Under the pieces are notes generated by a model. It saw nothing but the letters and a program-made list of their open reading frames with translations, was not told the origin of the DNA and ran no database searches. DNA of 51,876 nucleotides from Flavobacterium sp. (GTDB lineage: Bacteria > Bacteroidota > Bacteroidia > Flavobacteriales > Flavobacteriaceae): the NCBI RefSeq assembly GCF_017985075.1, contig NZ_JAGNYF010000010.1, positions 1 through 51,876 on the forward strand, read 5' to 3'. This document shows, in pieces, positions 36,825-44,915 of the stretch. The first letter of the stretch is position 1; each line of letters opens with the position of its first letter. The translations under genes and the position numbers were made by a program.

Positions 36825-37990
36825 TAATAACTCATTTCAACAATTTCTTTTACTTTTTCTAAAGTAATATTTTGTTTTTCGCCTAAGGCTTTCCAACCTC
36901 TTTCTTCAAAGCGATTTACAATGAAATTGGCGGTGTCGGAATAATTTGTAGTTGCTTGAGAAAGTTTCGTTTCCATCCCCATTTCTTGTAAGAACGACAC
37001 CAATTTATTGATAGCTTTTTCAGCAATTTCTTCCGTTGAATTTCCTTTCAGATTAAAAACTCTTTCACCAAATTGTGCTAATTTTTCTTTCTTTGAATCA
37101 AACATTACTCGATATAAATTCGGACCAACGATGGCTAATGTTCTTGCGTGGTCAATTCCGTACAAAGCAGTTAATTCATGACCAATCATGTGTGTTGCCC
37201 AATCTGATGCTACTCCTTTTTGTATCAATCCATTTAATGCCATTGTAGCACACCACATAAAGTTAGATGCTAATTTATAATCAGTAGGGTTTTCAATTAC
37301 TTTTGGTCCTATTTCAACTAATGTTTGTAATATGCCTTCTGAAATTCGGTCTTGTAGCATTGCCTCTTGCGGATACGTTAAATACTGCTCTAAAACATGT
37401 GTAAAAGCATCAACTACGCCATTTTGAAGTTGTCTTTTAGGTAACGATTGAATTACTGTTGGATCGCAAATAGAAAATTGAGGAAACAAAGCACTTCCAC
37501 CTAATGTTAGTTTTTCTTGTGTAGCTTCAATAGTAATTACAGCTCCCGAATTCATTTCAGAACCTGTAGCAGGTAATGTTAAAACAGTTCCAAAAGGAAT
37601 TACTTTTGAACTATCTTTAAATAAAATTCTGTTTTTTAGAATATCAACTGCATTTCCTTCATAATTTACAGCACCTGAAATAAATTTCACGCCATCAATA
37701 ACACTTCCTCCACCTACTGCTAAAATAAAAGTGATTTTTTCGGTACGAATAATTTCTACGGCTTTCATTAAAGTTTCAAAATGCGGATTGGGTTCGATAC
37801 CTCCAAATTCAATAACTTCAAAACCTTTTAAGTGTTCCGTAACTTGTTTATGAATGCCATTTTTAAAAATACTTCCACCACCATACGCTAAAAGTACTCT
37901 TGCATGGGCTGGAATTAAATTCGCTAATTTTTCTATTTGATTTTTACCAAAAATATAATTGGTAGGATTGTATAACTCGAAGTTTAACAT
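36824..37990 (-). CDS. Iron-containing alcohol dehydrogenase
   Basis: 388 aa, group III (butanol dehydrogenase/YqhD-like) oxidoreductase. It has the NAD(P)-binding GGGSIFKNG (38-46) and GGGSVIDGVKF (about 98-108), and metal ligands in GVVDAFTHVLEQY, HMIGHELTALYGIDHAR and the following histidine. These enzymes reduce aldehydes to alcohols with NADPH; the substrate is unknown. A -7 box TATCTTTG lies at 38017-38010 with a TTG at 38037-38035 (17 bp, short). Stand-alone unit with the terminator at 36755 downstream. Confidence 0.92.
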   Translation of the reverse strand: MLNFELYNPTNYIFGKNQIEKLANLIPAHARVLLAYGGGSIFKNGIHKQVTEHLKGFEVIEFGGIEPNPHFETLMKAVEIIRTEKITFILAVGGGSVIDGVKFISGAVNYEGNAVDILKNRILFKDSSKVIPFGTVLTLPATGSEMNSGAVITIEATQEKLTLGGSALFPQFSICDPTVIQSLPKRQLQNGVVDAFTHVLEQYLTYPQEAMLQDRISEGILQTLVEIGPKVIENPTDYKLASNFMWCATMALNGLIQKGVASDWATHMIGHELTALYGIDHARTLAIVGPNLYRVMFDSKKEKLAQFGERVFNLKGNSTEEIAEKAINKLVSFLQEMGMETKLSQATTNYSDTANFIVNRFEERGWKALGEKQNITLEKVKEIVEMSY

Positions 37991-38009
37991 GATATATTTA
38001 TTTAGTTAA

Positions 38010-38037
38010 CAAAGATACTACTTATAGCAAAGCACAA
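38010..38037 (-). promoter_or_regulatory. Probable promoter of the alcohol dehydrogenase
   Basis: On the minus strand TTG (38037-38035), 17 bp, TATCTTTG (38017-38010); the -7 box ends 19 bp before the ATG. The spacer is two bases short of the ideal. Confidence 0.5.
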
Positions 38038-38074
38038 ATGGTAAAGGAATGTTAAGAAGAATTAAATTTATATT

Positions 38075-38374
38075 TTACCAAATAGATGCAAATCTTATAA
38101 ACAAGATAATAAAAGGAATATAATTAATAAAAATCCATAAAAAATCAAACTTAGTTTTTGACTTAATTTTCTTATACATAATAATTCCATTGAAAATAGA
38201 CCAAAAAATACTACCATAGAAAACTATAAGAAAAAACAATCTCAAATAAAGATAAATCCAAGTACCTCTAAAATGTTCAGAGAGTATTTTTACAAATATT
38301 GAAATAATACATAATATGTAAATAATTAATGTGTTTTTCTTTGTTTTGTGCAATTGAAAAAAAGCTTTTTTCAT
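38075..38374 (-). CDS. Small membrane protein, unknown
   Basis: 99 aa. Three hydrophobic stretches (about 16-32, 41-66, 76-97) suggest three membrane helices, with lysine-rich ends (MKKAFFQLHKTKK, YKKIKSKTK) on what would be the cytoplasmic side. No family is recognised. It starts 6 bp after the nadD stop codon on the same strand, so it is likely cotranscribed with nadD. No promoter or terminator of its own is seen. Real but short; the evidence for it is composition and position. Confidence 0.6.
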   Translation of the reverse strand: MKKAFFQLHKTKKNTLIIYILCIISIFVKILSEHFRGTWIYLYLRLFFLIVFYGSIFWSIFNGIIMYKKIKSKTKFDFLWIFINYIPFIILFIRFASIW

Positions 38375-38380
38375 ATAATC

Positions 38381-38962
38381 CTACTTCTTATAAAACAAAT
38401 TATGCTCTACATATTCCCATACTTTATGAGGTAACATAGGCACAACATTTTTATTTTTTTTAATATTTTCACGAATAAAAGTTGAAGATAGCTCAACAAC
38501 TGGCGCATTTATTTTATGAATTTTGGTATGATTATCAAATTGTGTATTTATTTCTCCACTATTTAGTCGTGGATACACATAAATGTGATGATGTTGTAAA
38601 ATTGCTTCGTAATTTTTCCATTTGTGAAACGAATTCAAATTGTCTTCACCCATAATTAAAGAAAATTCGAAATTAGGATGTTTCTCTTGCAAATGCACCA
38701 AAGTATTAATTGTATAATTGGGCTGTGGCAATTTAAACTCAATATCCGAAGGTTTAATTTTTGGAAAATCTTCCGTTGCCAAATGCACCATATGCAAGCG
38801 ATGGTAATCGTCTAACAACGTGTTTTTTTGTTTGTGCGGATTGTGTGGCGTTACCACCAACCAAATTTGATCTAAATCCGAATGCTCCGCCATATGATTG
38901 GCAATAATTAAATGCCCAATATGTATGGGATTAAACGTTCCGAAATATAAACCTATTTTCAT
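38381..38962 (-). CDS. nadD: Nicotinate-nucleotide adenylyltransferase
   Basis: 193 aa. The nucleotidyltransferase motif is at the start (GLYFGTFNPIHIGHLIIA, residues 4-21), and the second motif is STFIRENIKK near residue 160. It makes deamido-NAD from nicotinate mononucleotide and ATP. It follows gmk on the minus strand, with the GTGTTGG word array in the 89-bp spacer between them; the order yicC-gmk-nadD is common in flavobacteria. Confidence 0.95.
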   Translation of the reverse strand: MKIGLYFGTFNPIHIGHLIIANHMAEHSDLDQIWLVVTPHNPHKQKNTLLDDYHRLHMVHLATEDFPKIKPSDIEFKLPQPNYTINTLVHLQEKHPNFEFSLIMGEDNLNSFHKWKNYEAILQHHHIYVYPRLNSGEINTQFDNHTKIHKINAPVVELSSTFIRENIKKNKNVVPMLPHKVWEYVEHNLFYKK

Positions 38963-38972
38963 TTTTTATAGG

Positions 38973-39052
38973 GGTTGGGTGTTGGGTGTTGGGTGTTGGG
39001 TTTACAGGATTAATTACTTTTACCCTTAACCCATTACCTTTTACCTAATACC
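38973..39052 (+). repeat. Heptad word array, GGTnnnn type, two opposed arms (nadD-gmk spacer)
   Basis: Left arm: GGTTG, then GGTGTTG three times (38978-38998) and GGTTTAC. Right arm: TTTTACC, CTTAACC, CATTACC, TTTTACC, TAATACC (39018-39052), five words all ending ACC at exact 7-bp steps. Read on the same strand, both arms are runs of GGTnnnn and can pair imperfectly. The left arm has five G runs with 2-4 base loops, a good G-quadruplex pattern. The right arm ends on the gmk stop codon. Confidence 0.85.
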
Positions 39053-39624
39053 TATTTATTCACAAATTCCTTAACTAAATTATACGCATCAACTTTGGCA
39101 ACATCTAAATCGTAATTTTTGATTATTGTGTCAAATTGCGGAGCAGTAGCTAATTCTACCGATGCTTTTGCAATACGCATATTAATTTTATCGTCGCTTT
39201 CAGTAGAACGTTTTTTTAGTCTAATTTTCAACTCATCTATACTTGGTGGTTTTACAAATACTGCCAATGTTTCTTGTTTGAATTTTGATTTTATTCGAAG
39301 TCCGCCTGCTACATCAATATCAAAAATAACATTTTTACCTTTTGCCCAAATGCGTTCGACTTCGCTTTTTAAAGTTCCGTAAAAATTATCTCGATAAACT
39401 TCTTCCCATTCCACGAAATCTTCCGCTTTAATGTGTTTTTTAAATTCTTCTAAAGAAATAAAATAATAATCTTTTCCGTGTACTTCTTCGCCTCTTGGTT
39501 CACGTGTGGTGCAAGAAATAGAAAATTCTAAATTTAAATCTTCCTGTTCTAATAAATGTCTTACTATAGTTGTTTTTCCTGACCCAGACGGAGCTGAGAA
39601 AACTAATAATTTACCTTGATTCAT
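39052..39624 (-). CDS. gmk: Guanylate kinase
   Basis: 190 aa. P-loop SAPSGSGKTTIVRHLL (9-24), GMP-binding region SCTTREPRGEEVHGKDYYF and EWEEVYRDNFYGT, then VIFDIDVAGGLRIK, and the lid KKRSTESDDKINMRI. It phosphorylates GMP to GDP. It lies between yicC (upstream) and nadD (downstream) in one leftward group. The spacers on both sides are word arrays. Confidence 0.96.
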   Translation of the reverse strand: MNQGKLLVFSAPSGSGKTTIVRHLLEQEDLNLEFSISCTTREPRGEEVHGKDYYFISLEEFKKHIKAEDFVEWEEVYRDNFYGTLKSEVERIWAKGKNVIFDIDVAGGLRIKSKFKQETLAVFVKPPSIDELKIRLKKRSTESDDKINMRIAKASVELATAPQFDTIIKNYDLDVAKVDAYNLVKEFVNK

Positions 39625-39630
39625 TTTTTT

Positions 39631-39717
39631 AAGCTTTTGGCTTTAAGCAATATGCTATAAGCTTGAATTTTATATTTAACTTTTGCCTAAAGCCTAATGC
39701 TTAGGGCATATAGCTTT
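39631..39717 (+). repeat. Heptad word array, nnGCnnn type, two opposed arms (gmk-yicC spacer)
   Basis: Left arm: AAGCTTT, TGGCTTT, AAGCAAT, ATGCTAT, AAGCTTG (39631-39665). Right arm: TTGCCTA, AAGCCTA, ATGCTTA, GGGCATA, TAGCTTT (39683-39717). The GC is at positions 3-4 of every word. Aligned as inverted copies, the arms match at 23 of 32 positions, so a long imperfect hairpin is possible. The last word covers the yicC stop codon. Confidence 0.82.
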
Positions 39718-40576
39718 AAAGAACGTTCAATACTTGCTCTTTAATTTTTTCTAATTCGTCTTTCATCATCACTACCAATTTTTGCATTCCAGCGTGATTT
39801 GATTTAGATCCCATTGTGTTGATTTCTCTTCCCATTTCTTGAGTAATAAATCCTAATTTTCTTCCATTGGCTTCACTTCCGTTTAACGTTTGTAAGAAAT
39901 AATCTAAATGATTGGTTAAACGAACTTTTTCCTCTGTAATATCTAATTTTTCTAAATAATAAATAAGTTCTTGCTCAAAACGATTCGTATCTACATTTAC
40001 TTTTAACTCGTCAATTGCCGTTTGTAAACGTTCTTTAATGTTATTTACTCTTTCAGGATCTAATACTAATGCCTGATTCATATAATTTCTAATATTTTCA
40101 ATACGTAACGTAAATTCTTTTTCTAAAGAAGCACCTTCCGATTTTCTAAAAGACAACATATTTTCAATCGCTTCATCAATTACGGCCTGAATTTGTTTCC
40201 ATTCATTTTCGTCTATTTCTTCACGCTCCGTTTTCATCGTATCAGGCATACGAATTGCCATTTTCATCAATTCCGTTTCGTCTGCGTTTGGTAAAATCGT
40301 TTTCAATTGAGCCATATATGCTTTGACAATAGGCGCATTTATTTTAGATGAAGTATCCTCACCAGTTACCTCAACATATAATGAAAAATCGACTTTTCCT
40401 CTTTCCAGTTTAAGCGCTAAAAGATTTCTTAAAGCCAATTCGTTTTCTCTATAAACAGAAGGCATACGCGTATTTAAGTCGAGTCCTTTGCTATTTAAAG
40501 ATTTAACTTCTACAGTAATTTTTTTGGTTGATAATTGCAAACTTGCTTTACCAAAACCGGTCATTGATAATATCAT
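39716..40576 (-). CDS. yicC: YicC/YloC-type endoribonuclease
   Basis: 286 aa of the YicC family: MILSMTGFGKASLQLSTKKI at the start, VEVKSLNSKGLDLNTRMPSVYRE, RKSEGASLEKEF, and the conserved end TQEMGREINTMGSKSN..VVMMKDELEKIKEQVLNV. Members are hexameric RNases; the E. coli protein affects RyhB turnover. It is first in the leftward group yicC-gmk-nadD. Confidence 0.93.
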   Translation of the reverse strand: MILSMTGFGKASLQLSTKKITVEVKSLNSKGLDLNTRMPSVYRENELALRNLLALKLERGKVDFSLYVEVTGEDTSSKINAPIVKAYMAQLKTILPNADETELMKMAIRMPDTMKTEREEIDENEWKQIQAVIDEAIENMLSFRKSEGASLEKEFTLRIENIRNYMNQALVLDPERVNNIKERLQTAIDELKVNVDTNRFEQELIYYLEKLDITEEKVRLTNHLDYFLQTLNGSEANGRKLGFITQEMGREINTMGSKSNHAGMQKLVVMMKDELEKIKEQVLNVL

Positions 40577-40613
40577 ATATTTTTTCTAATAAAGTGTAAA
40601 GATAAGTTTTTTT

Positions 40614-40648
40614 AGTGATTAGTAAAAAGTGAATAGTGATTAGTCGTT
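40614..40648 (+). repeat. Heptad word array, AGTnnnn type (single arm)
   Basis: AGTGATT, AGTAAAA, AGTGAAT, AGTGATT, AGTCGTT: five words of exactly 7 bp. No clear opposed arm is seen. The array crosses the stop codon of the EamA transporter gene, so its last word is coding. Confidence 0.7.
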
Positions 40649-41536
40649 ACTAGTCTCTTTCTTTTTATGAATCACCAAATAAACCCCAACAAAAATTAAT
40701 ATTGCAGAAACTATTTTTACTACATTCAAATTATCTTTTCCTAAACCAATAGCAAAAATTGTAGCAAAAAAAGGTTGCAAATAAATAAAAACAGCAACTG
40801 TTGTTGGTTTTAAATTTCGCATCGAAATTAAGTTTAACAAATAAGTGAAAAAGGTAGAAAAAACAACTACAAAACCAATTTTCAAACTAACATCTAAAGG
40901 GATTTCATTCCAGTTTACCAGTTGTAACTCATTATATCCAAAAGGTAACACCATAAAAAACCCGAACAAATAAATGTATTTTACAAACGTAAATGCGTTG
41001 TATTTATCCATTAACTTCTTTACAAAAATTAAATAAAAAGCATATGAAACAGCATTTACAAATACTAATAAATTTCCTAAAGTGGCATTTGGTGCATTAT
41101 TTAAATCTTTACCATATAAAATTAAGGTTATTGTACCTGCTAATCCTAAAAGTATACCAATAACTTTTTTCGATTGCATTCTTTCTTTCATAAGTATTGA
41201 AGAAAGAATTAAAACAATCATAGGGGTGGTAACCATTAAAACGGCGCCCATAATTGGAGACGTAAAACTTAATCCTTTAAAAAAAGTTAGCATATTGAAA
41301 GCAACGCCAAAAAAGGCACAAGCGGCAATGCGAAGAAAATCGTTTTTAGCAATTTTTTCTTTTGGTCCGAGAAAAGAAACCAACCAAAATAATATAGTAG
41401 CACCAGCAACTCGCATTACAATAAATCCATAAGCATCAACATACTTTGGCATTACATCTTTGGCAACGGTAAAAGTTATTCCATAAATAATAGCTACAAT
41501 CCAAGCACATACTAAAGCCCAAGACCGACTACTCAT
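40640..41536 (-). CDS. EamA/DMT-family transporter
   Basis: 298 aa, about ten membrane helices in two EamA repeats (about 8-135 and 150-290). Examples of the repeat motif are ALVCAWIVAIIYGITFTVAK at the start and PTTVAVFIYLQPFFATIFAIGLG in the second repeat. Such proteins export metabolites or amino acids by drug/metabolite-type exchange; substrate unknown. Its start overlaps the end of the ArsC-like gene by 8 bp, so the two are translated together. Confidence 0.9.
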   Translation of the reverse strand: MSSRSWALVCAWIVAIIYGITFTVAKDVMPKYVDAYGFIVMRVAGATILFWLVSFLGPKEKIAKNDFLRIAACAFFGVAFNMLTFFKGLSFTSPIMGAVLMVTTPMIVLILSSILMKERMQSKKVIGILLGLAGTITLILYGKDLNNAPNATLGNLLVFVNAVSYAFYLIFVKKLMDKYNAFTFVKYIYLFGFFMVLPFGYNELQLVNWNEIPLDVSLKIGFVVVFSTFFTYLLNLISMRNLKPTTVAVFIYLQPFFATIFAIGLGKDNLNVVKIVSAILIFVGVYLVIHKKKETSND

Positions 41537-41885
41537 TACTTAAAGCCTTTTGCAATTTTAAAATATTTGGTTGACTATTTCCTATGAAAATTTCATTTTC
41601 TAACACCACAACGGGGCGACTCAAAAAAGTATAATGTTCTAAAATATAATTTTTATAATCGGCTTCTGTTAAAGATAAATTTTTCAATCCTTTTTCTTTA
41701 TATAATTGCGCTTTTTTACTAAAAAGAGCTTCGTAACTACCAGAAAGCTGGTGCATAAATTCTAATTCTGCTATGGTGATAGGATTTTGACGAATATCGT
41801 GAAACTCTAAATTTGCATTTGAAGGCAATGACTTAATTATTTTTCGACAGGTATCGCAAGAAGCGAGGTAATATATTTTTCGCAT
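41529..41885 (-). CDS. ArsC/Spx-family thioredoxin-fold protein
   Basis: 118 aa. The N-terminus MRKIYYLASCDTCRKIIKSL holds a CxxC pair (C10, C13) in a thioredoxin-like fold, and the end SRPVVVLENEIFIGNSQPNIL matches the cis-Pro (RPVV) and terminal regions of ArsC-type arsenate reductases. A real arsenate reductase role is doubtful: no other arsenic gene is nearby, and such genes are common orphans in flavobacteria. It could be a general thiol oxidoreductase. It starts 39 bp after a -7 box (TACCTTTG, 41931-41924) and overlaps the transporter gene. Confidence 0.85.
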   Translation of the reverse strand: MRKIYYLASCDTCRKIIKSLPSNANLEFHDIRQNPITIAELEFMHQLSGSYEALFSKKAQLYKEKGLKNLSLTEADYKNYILEHYTFLSRPVVVLENEIFIGNSQPNILKLQKALSNE

Positions 41886-41923
41886 GTGTGTTGAATTGAT
41901 CTTAGAATAATAAATTTAAAACA

Positions 41924-41931
41924 CAAAGGTA
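41924..41931 (-). promoter_or_regulatory. -7 box upstream of the ArsC-like/EamA pair
   Basis: TACCTTTG on the minus strand is an exact TAnnTTTG match 38 bp before the ATG. No TTG is found at the expected distance, where the sequence is an ATTATTA-type AT run. Confidence 0.45.
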
Positions 41932-41951
41932 AGAAAGTTATTTTTTTATTA

Positions 41952-42680
41952 TTAATTATTAATTAAAAGGTATTTATCGATATCCTGATAGGTTATAAAA
42001 ACTTCGAAAAATCCTTTATCATAAGAAGAAATCTCATTTATATTATATAAGAATTTTATTCCTTCAATAGTAAAAAAAATATTATTGGTAAGATAAAACA
42101 TATTGTTTTCAAAACAAAAACCTTGCTGATTTAAACTTATATTAGAATTTATATTGTACTTATCTCTAAACCTACCTTCAACTAATTTAGAAACAGCCGA
42201 AAGGTTTGAAAAAATATTTTCGTTTTTTAACTGATTTCCTGTTTGTTTATTAAAAATTAAAGACCGTTTTCCTCCAAATCCATTTGAATCGCCATATGAA
42301 GTGGAATAATTAATACCAATATTTACAAATTCTTCTGTTTCAAATTCAACATTAGATTCCAATTCAAAATTCCAGTTTTTAAGATTGTTTTCTAGTTTAC
42401 TATTTTTTGAATTCTTATACACTTCAACAAACTCTTTTGTTAATTGATTGTAATTATTTATAGTTAAATTTTGATTGTCAATAAAATTGGAAATTTCTTT
42501 AATATTATCGAAAATTATTTTATTAATATTTTCGTCATTTTTGGCTTCCAAAACTTCCATTTTAATATTTGCAGAATTAAAATTTGAATTGTAATTTGAA
42601 TTGTATTGTTTACGCTCAAAGACTAATGGTTGAGCACATCCAATTAATAAAAGGAAAAGAATTACTACTAAATTTTTCAT
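41952..42680 (-). CDS. Lipoprotein with DUF3298-like (RsiV-type) domain
   Basis: 242 aa. Lipoprotein signal MKNLVVILFLLLIGCAQ, lipobox cysteine at residue 15. The C-terminal half resembles DUF3298: SLIFNKQTGNQLKNENIFSN (strand and helix after a turn), then FCFENNMFYLTNNIFFTIEG and the end SSYDKGFFEVFITYQDIDKYL, as in the fold found in anti-sigma factor RsiV and peptidoglycan-binding proteins. The first 130 residues are variable and Asn/Lys-rich. Surface or periplasmic; function unknown. It stands alone, followed by no clear terminator. Confidence 0.75.
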   Translation of the reverse strand: MKNLVVILFLLLIGCAQPLVFERKQYNSNYNSNFNSANIKMEVLEAKNDENINKIIFDNIKEISNFIDNQNLTINNYNQLTKEFVEVYKNSKNSKLENNLKNWNFELESNVEFETEEFVNIGINYSTSYGDSNGFGGKRSLIFNKQTGNQLKNENIFSNLSAVSKLVEGRFRDKYNINSNISLNQQGFCFENNMFYLTNNIFFTIEGIKFLYNINEISSYDKGFFEVFITYQDIDKYLLINN

Positions 42681-42750
42681 TGTTTTTTTTGCGAAGTTTC
42701 GCTTTACAATTTATTAACAAAAATCAAGCCAAATTAAGTATTTAAAATAA

Positions 42751-42782
42751 AAAAATCGGAAATTAAACTTCCGATTTTTTTA
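42751..42782. terminator. Terminator of trxB
   Basis: AAAAATCGGAA (42751-42761) pairs perfectly with TTCCGATTTTT (42769-42779) around a 7-nt loop. It lies 22 bp past the trxB stop codon and has A/T runs on both sides. Confidence 0.92.
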
Positions 42783-42800
42783 TAAAAATATATAGTGAAA

Positions 42801-43748
42801 TTAATGTTTACTAGCTAAATATCTTTCCGCATCTAAGGCTGCCATACAACCAGTTCCTGCAGCTGTAATGGCTTGTCTGTAAACATGATCTGCAGCATCG
42901 CCACCTACAAAAACTCCAGGTATGTTTGTTTTTGATGAACCTGGAACATTAATAATATAACCAGTTTCGTCTAATGTAATATAATCTGCAAAAATATCTG
43001 TATTTGGTTTGTGACCAATCGCTACGAAAAATCCAGTTGCAGGAATTTCAAAGTCTTCATTTGTAGTTTTGTTTTTAGCTTTAACACCTGTAACCACTTG
43101 TCCGTCACCTAAAACTTCCACCGTATCATGATTCATTAAAATGGTAATATTTTCAGTGTTTTTCACACGTTGTTCCATAATTTTTGAAGCTCTAAATTTT
43201 TCACTTCTAACCAGCATGGTAACTTTTTTACATAATTTAGATAAATAATGTGCTTCTTCACAAGCACTATCCCCTGCTCCAACAATTACCACTTCTTGAT
43301 TTCTATAGAAAAAACCATCACAAACAGCGCAAGCAGAAACCCCACCACCAGTTTGAAGATAATGTTGTTCTGAAGGTAAACCTAAATATTTTGCTGTAGC
43401 ACCAGTTGAAATAATAACCGTATCTGCATGAATTTCTTTTGTGTCATTTATCCAAACTTTATGAGGTTCAGCACTAAAATCTACTTTTGTCGCCCAACCG
43501 TCACGAACATCTGTTCCAAATCTTTGTGCTTGCTTTTGTAAACCAATCATCATTTCAGGACCTGTAATTCCTTCAGGATTTCCTGGCCAGTTTTCTACTT
43601 CATTCGTGGTTGTTAATTGTCCACCTGGTTGTGTTCCTTGGTATAAAACAGGATTCATATTTGCTCTAGCTGCATATATTGCTGCAGTATATCCTGCTGG
43701 ACCAGAACCTATAATAAGGCATTTTACTTTTTCTATTTCGTTTGACAT
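42801..43748 (-). CDS. trxB: Thioredoxin-disulfide reductase
   Basis: 315 aa. FAD-binding GSGPAGYTAAIYAARANM (14-31), NADPH-binding GAGDSACEEAHYLSKL and the redox-active C140-A-V-C143 in SACAVCDGFFY, plus the terminal FAD motif GVFVGGDAADHVYRQAITAAGTGCMAALDA. It keeps thioredoxin reduced with NADPH. A -7 box TATTTTTG is at 43778-43771, 22 bp before the ATG. Single-gene unit ending at the terminator above. Confidence 0.97.
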   Translation of the reverse strand: MSNEIEKVKCLIIGSGPAGYTAAIYAARANMNPVLYQGTQPGGQLTTTNEVENWPGNPEGITGPEMMIGLQKQAQRFGTDVRDGWATKVDFSAEPHKVWINDTKEIHADTVIISTGATAKYLGLPSEQHYLQTGGGVSACAVCDGFFYRNQEVVIVGAGDSACEEAHYLSKLCKKVTMLVRSEKFRASKIMEQRVKNTENITILMNHDTVEVLGDGQVVTGVKAKNKTTNEDFEIPATGFFVAIGHKPNTDIFADYITLDETGYIINVPGSSKTNIPGVFVGGDAADHVYRQAITAAGTGCMAALDAERYLASKH

Positions 43749-43873
43749 GATGATTAATTTTAATTCTAAGCAAAAATAGTAAATTCAAAAAACATTTTTT
43801 CCTTTATCATTTAATTCGATAAACTATTTATCAACAATCGTAATTTTCAATAATAAAAGTTTTAAATATTGAT

Positions 43874-43881
43874 TACTTTTG
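43874..43881 (+). promoter_or_regulatory. -7 box upstream of the pRiA4b ORF-3-like gene
   Basis: TACTTTTG matches TAnnTTTG exactly and ends 20 bp before the ATG at 43902. An ATG at 43869 would lie upstream of this box, which argues for the later start. Confidence 0.5.
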
Positions 43882-43901
43882 TTTTTTTAAAAACTCACAT
43901 T

Positions 43902-44453
43902 ATGATTTATAAGTTTAGAGCCATTTTAGACAATGAAGAAGATATTTTTAGAGATATTGCTATTGATTCAAAAGATAGCTTAGAAGATTTACACAATGCT
44001 TTAGTAAATGCATTTGGTTTTGACGGAACCGAAGTAGGTGCGTTTTATACTTGTGGTGACGATTGGGCTTGGCATGAAGAAGATGGTATTCCAATGTTTG
44101 ACACCGGAGATATTCCAGGCGAAATAAAAACAATGGCCGAATATAAATTAGATGATTTAGTACATGAACAAAATACTAAATTAGTTTATGTTTACGATTT
44201 ATTCTCTATGTGGACCTTTTTTGTTGAATTAGCTGCGATTGAAGCAAATAAAGAAGATGTAAATTATCCTGCATTATTGTTTTCTCACGGAATTTTACCT
44301 GACGAAGCCACAACAAGTGGATTTAGAGGCGGCGATTTAGAAAACGAAGATTTGTTTAATGAGTTTGAAGATGATTTAGACGAAGATGATTTGGATGCTT
44401 ATGGTGATTCTGAATCATACGAAGATCAAGGCTTTGAAGAAAACTGGAATTAG
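43902..44453 (+). CDS. pRiA4b ORF-3-like protein
   Basis: 183 aa from MIYKFRAILDNEEDIFRDIA. The sequence fits the plasmid pRiA4b ORF-3 family (an IS1096/TnpR-like domain of unknown role): I-DSKDSLEDLHNALVNAFGF, AFYTCGDDWAW and LVYVYDLFSMWTFFVEL. The last 40 residues are extremely acidic (EFEDDLDEDDLDAYGDSESY). The family is chromosomal and widespread in Bacteroidota; no transposition role is shown. The ATG at 43902 is chosen because it follows the -7 box at 43874-43881. It is followed, after 10 bp, by the four-helix-bundle element. Confidence 0.85.
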   Translation: MIYKFRAILDNEEDIFRDIAIDSKDSLEDLHNALVNAFGFDGTEVGAFYTCGDDWAWHEEDGIPMFDTGDIPGEIKTMAEYKLDDLVHEQNTKLVYVYDLFSMWTFFVELAAIEANKEDVNYPALLFSHGILPDEATTSGFRGGDLENEDLFNEFEDDLDEDDLDAYGDSESYEDQGFEENWN

Positions 44454-44463
44454 TTTTTTTTAA

Positions 44464-44495
44464 GTTGCTAAGAAGCTAAGTTTCTTAGTAACTAA
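44464..44495 (+). repeat. Octad array, left arm of the four-helix-bundle element
   Basis: Four 8-bp words, GTTGCTAA, GAAGCTAA, GTTTCTTA and GTAACTAA, begin 11 bp after the upstream stop codon. The middle part CTAAG-TTT-CTTAG is itself a small inverted repeat. Confidence 0.8.
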
Positions 44496-44558
44496 GAAAA
44501 ACCCTCGAAAAAACATTTAATCCTATTAAAATATACGCCATATAAAATTTAAAACAAA

Positions 44559-44915
44559 ATGAGCAACTTTAGAAATCTTCTTATTTGGCAAAAATCAATG
44601 GTTTTGGTTACTAAAATATACACAGTAACAAATAACTTTCCAAAAGAAGAAGTTTTTGGATTAACATCACAAATAAAAAGAAGTGCAATTTCAATTCCAA
44701 GTAATATTGCTGAAGGATTAGGAAGAGAAAGTAGCCAAGAGTTTTTGCGTTTTCTAAAAATATCAATTGGTTCATTATTTGAATTACAAACACAATTAGA
44801 AATAGCAAAAAATATAATTTATTTAGACGAAGAAACTTTTAACAACTTGTATGAAGATACCAGAGAGTTAGAAAGAATGATAGTCTCATTTACAAACAAA
44901 ATTAAAAACAACTAA
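44559..44915 (+). CDS. Four-helix-bundle protein of the 23S intervening-sequence (S23) family
   Basis: 118 aa, nearly all helical. It has the family signature RSAISIPSNIAEGLGRES (about 47-64) after LLIWQKSMVLVTKIY, and KISIGSLFELQTQLEIAKN in the third helix. Homologues are encoded in the intervening sequences of 23S rRNA in several bacteria, and the fold is shared with Avd of diversity-generating retroelements, which binds RNA and reverse transcriptase. Here it is a stand-alone gene between octad arrays, with no reverse transcriptase nearby. RNA binding is likely by family; the role is unknown. An ATG at 44559 gives the standard N-terminus. Confidence 0.92.
   Translation: MSNFRNLLIWQKSMVLVTKIYTVTNNFPKEEVFGLTSQIKRSAISIPSNIAEGLGRESSQEFLRFLKISIGSLFELQTQLEIAKNIIYLDEETFNNLYEDTRELERMIVSFTNKIKNN

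Noticed and set aside
35443-39052. Telomere-like GGGTTTAGGG words as a sign of chromosome ends or eukaryotic DNA
   Set aside because: They are short, degenerate, flanked by ordinary bacterial genes and belong to the heptad word pattern.
41082-41432. 116-aa open frame opposite the EamA transporter
   Set aside because: Antisense frame over a membrane protein; no start signal or family.
41529-41885. Arsenic resistance operon
   Set aside because: Only an ArsC-like thioredoxin-fold protein is present; no arsR, arsB or acr3 gene is nearby.
43902-44453. pRiA4b ORF-3 gene as part of an insertion sequence
   Set aside because: No transposase, terminal repeats or target duplication around it; the family is common in chromosomes.
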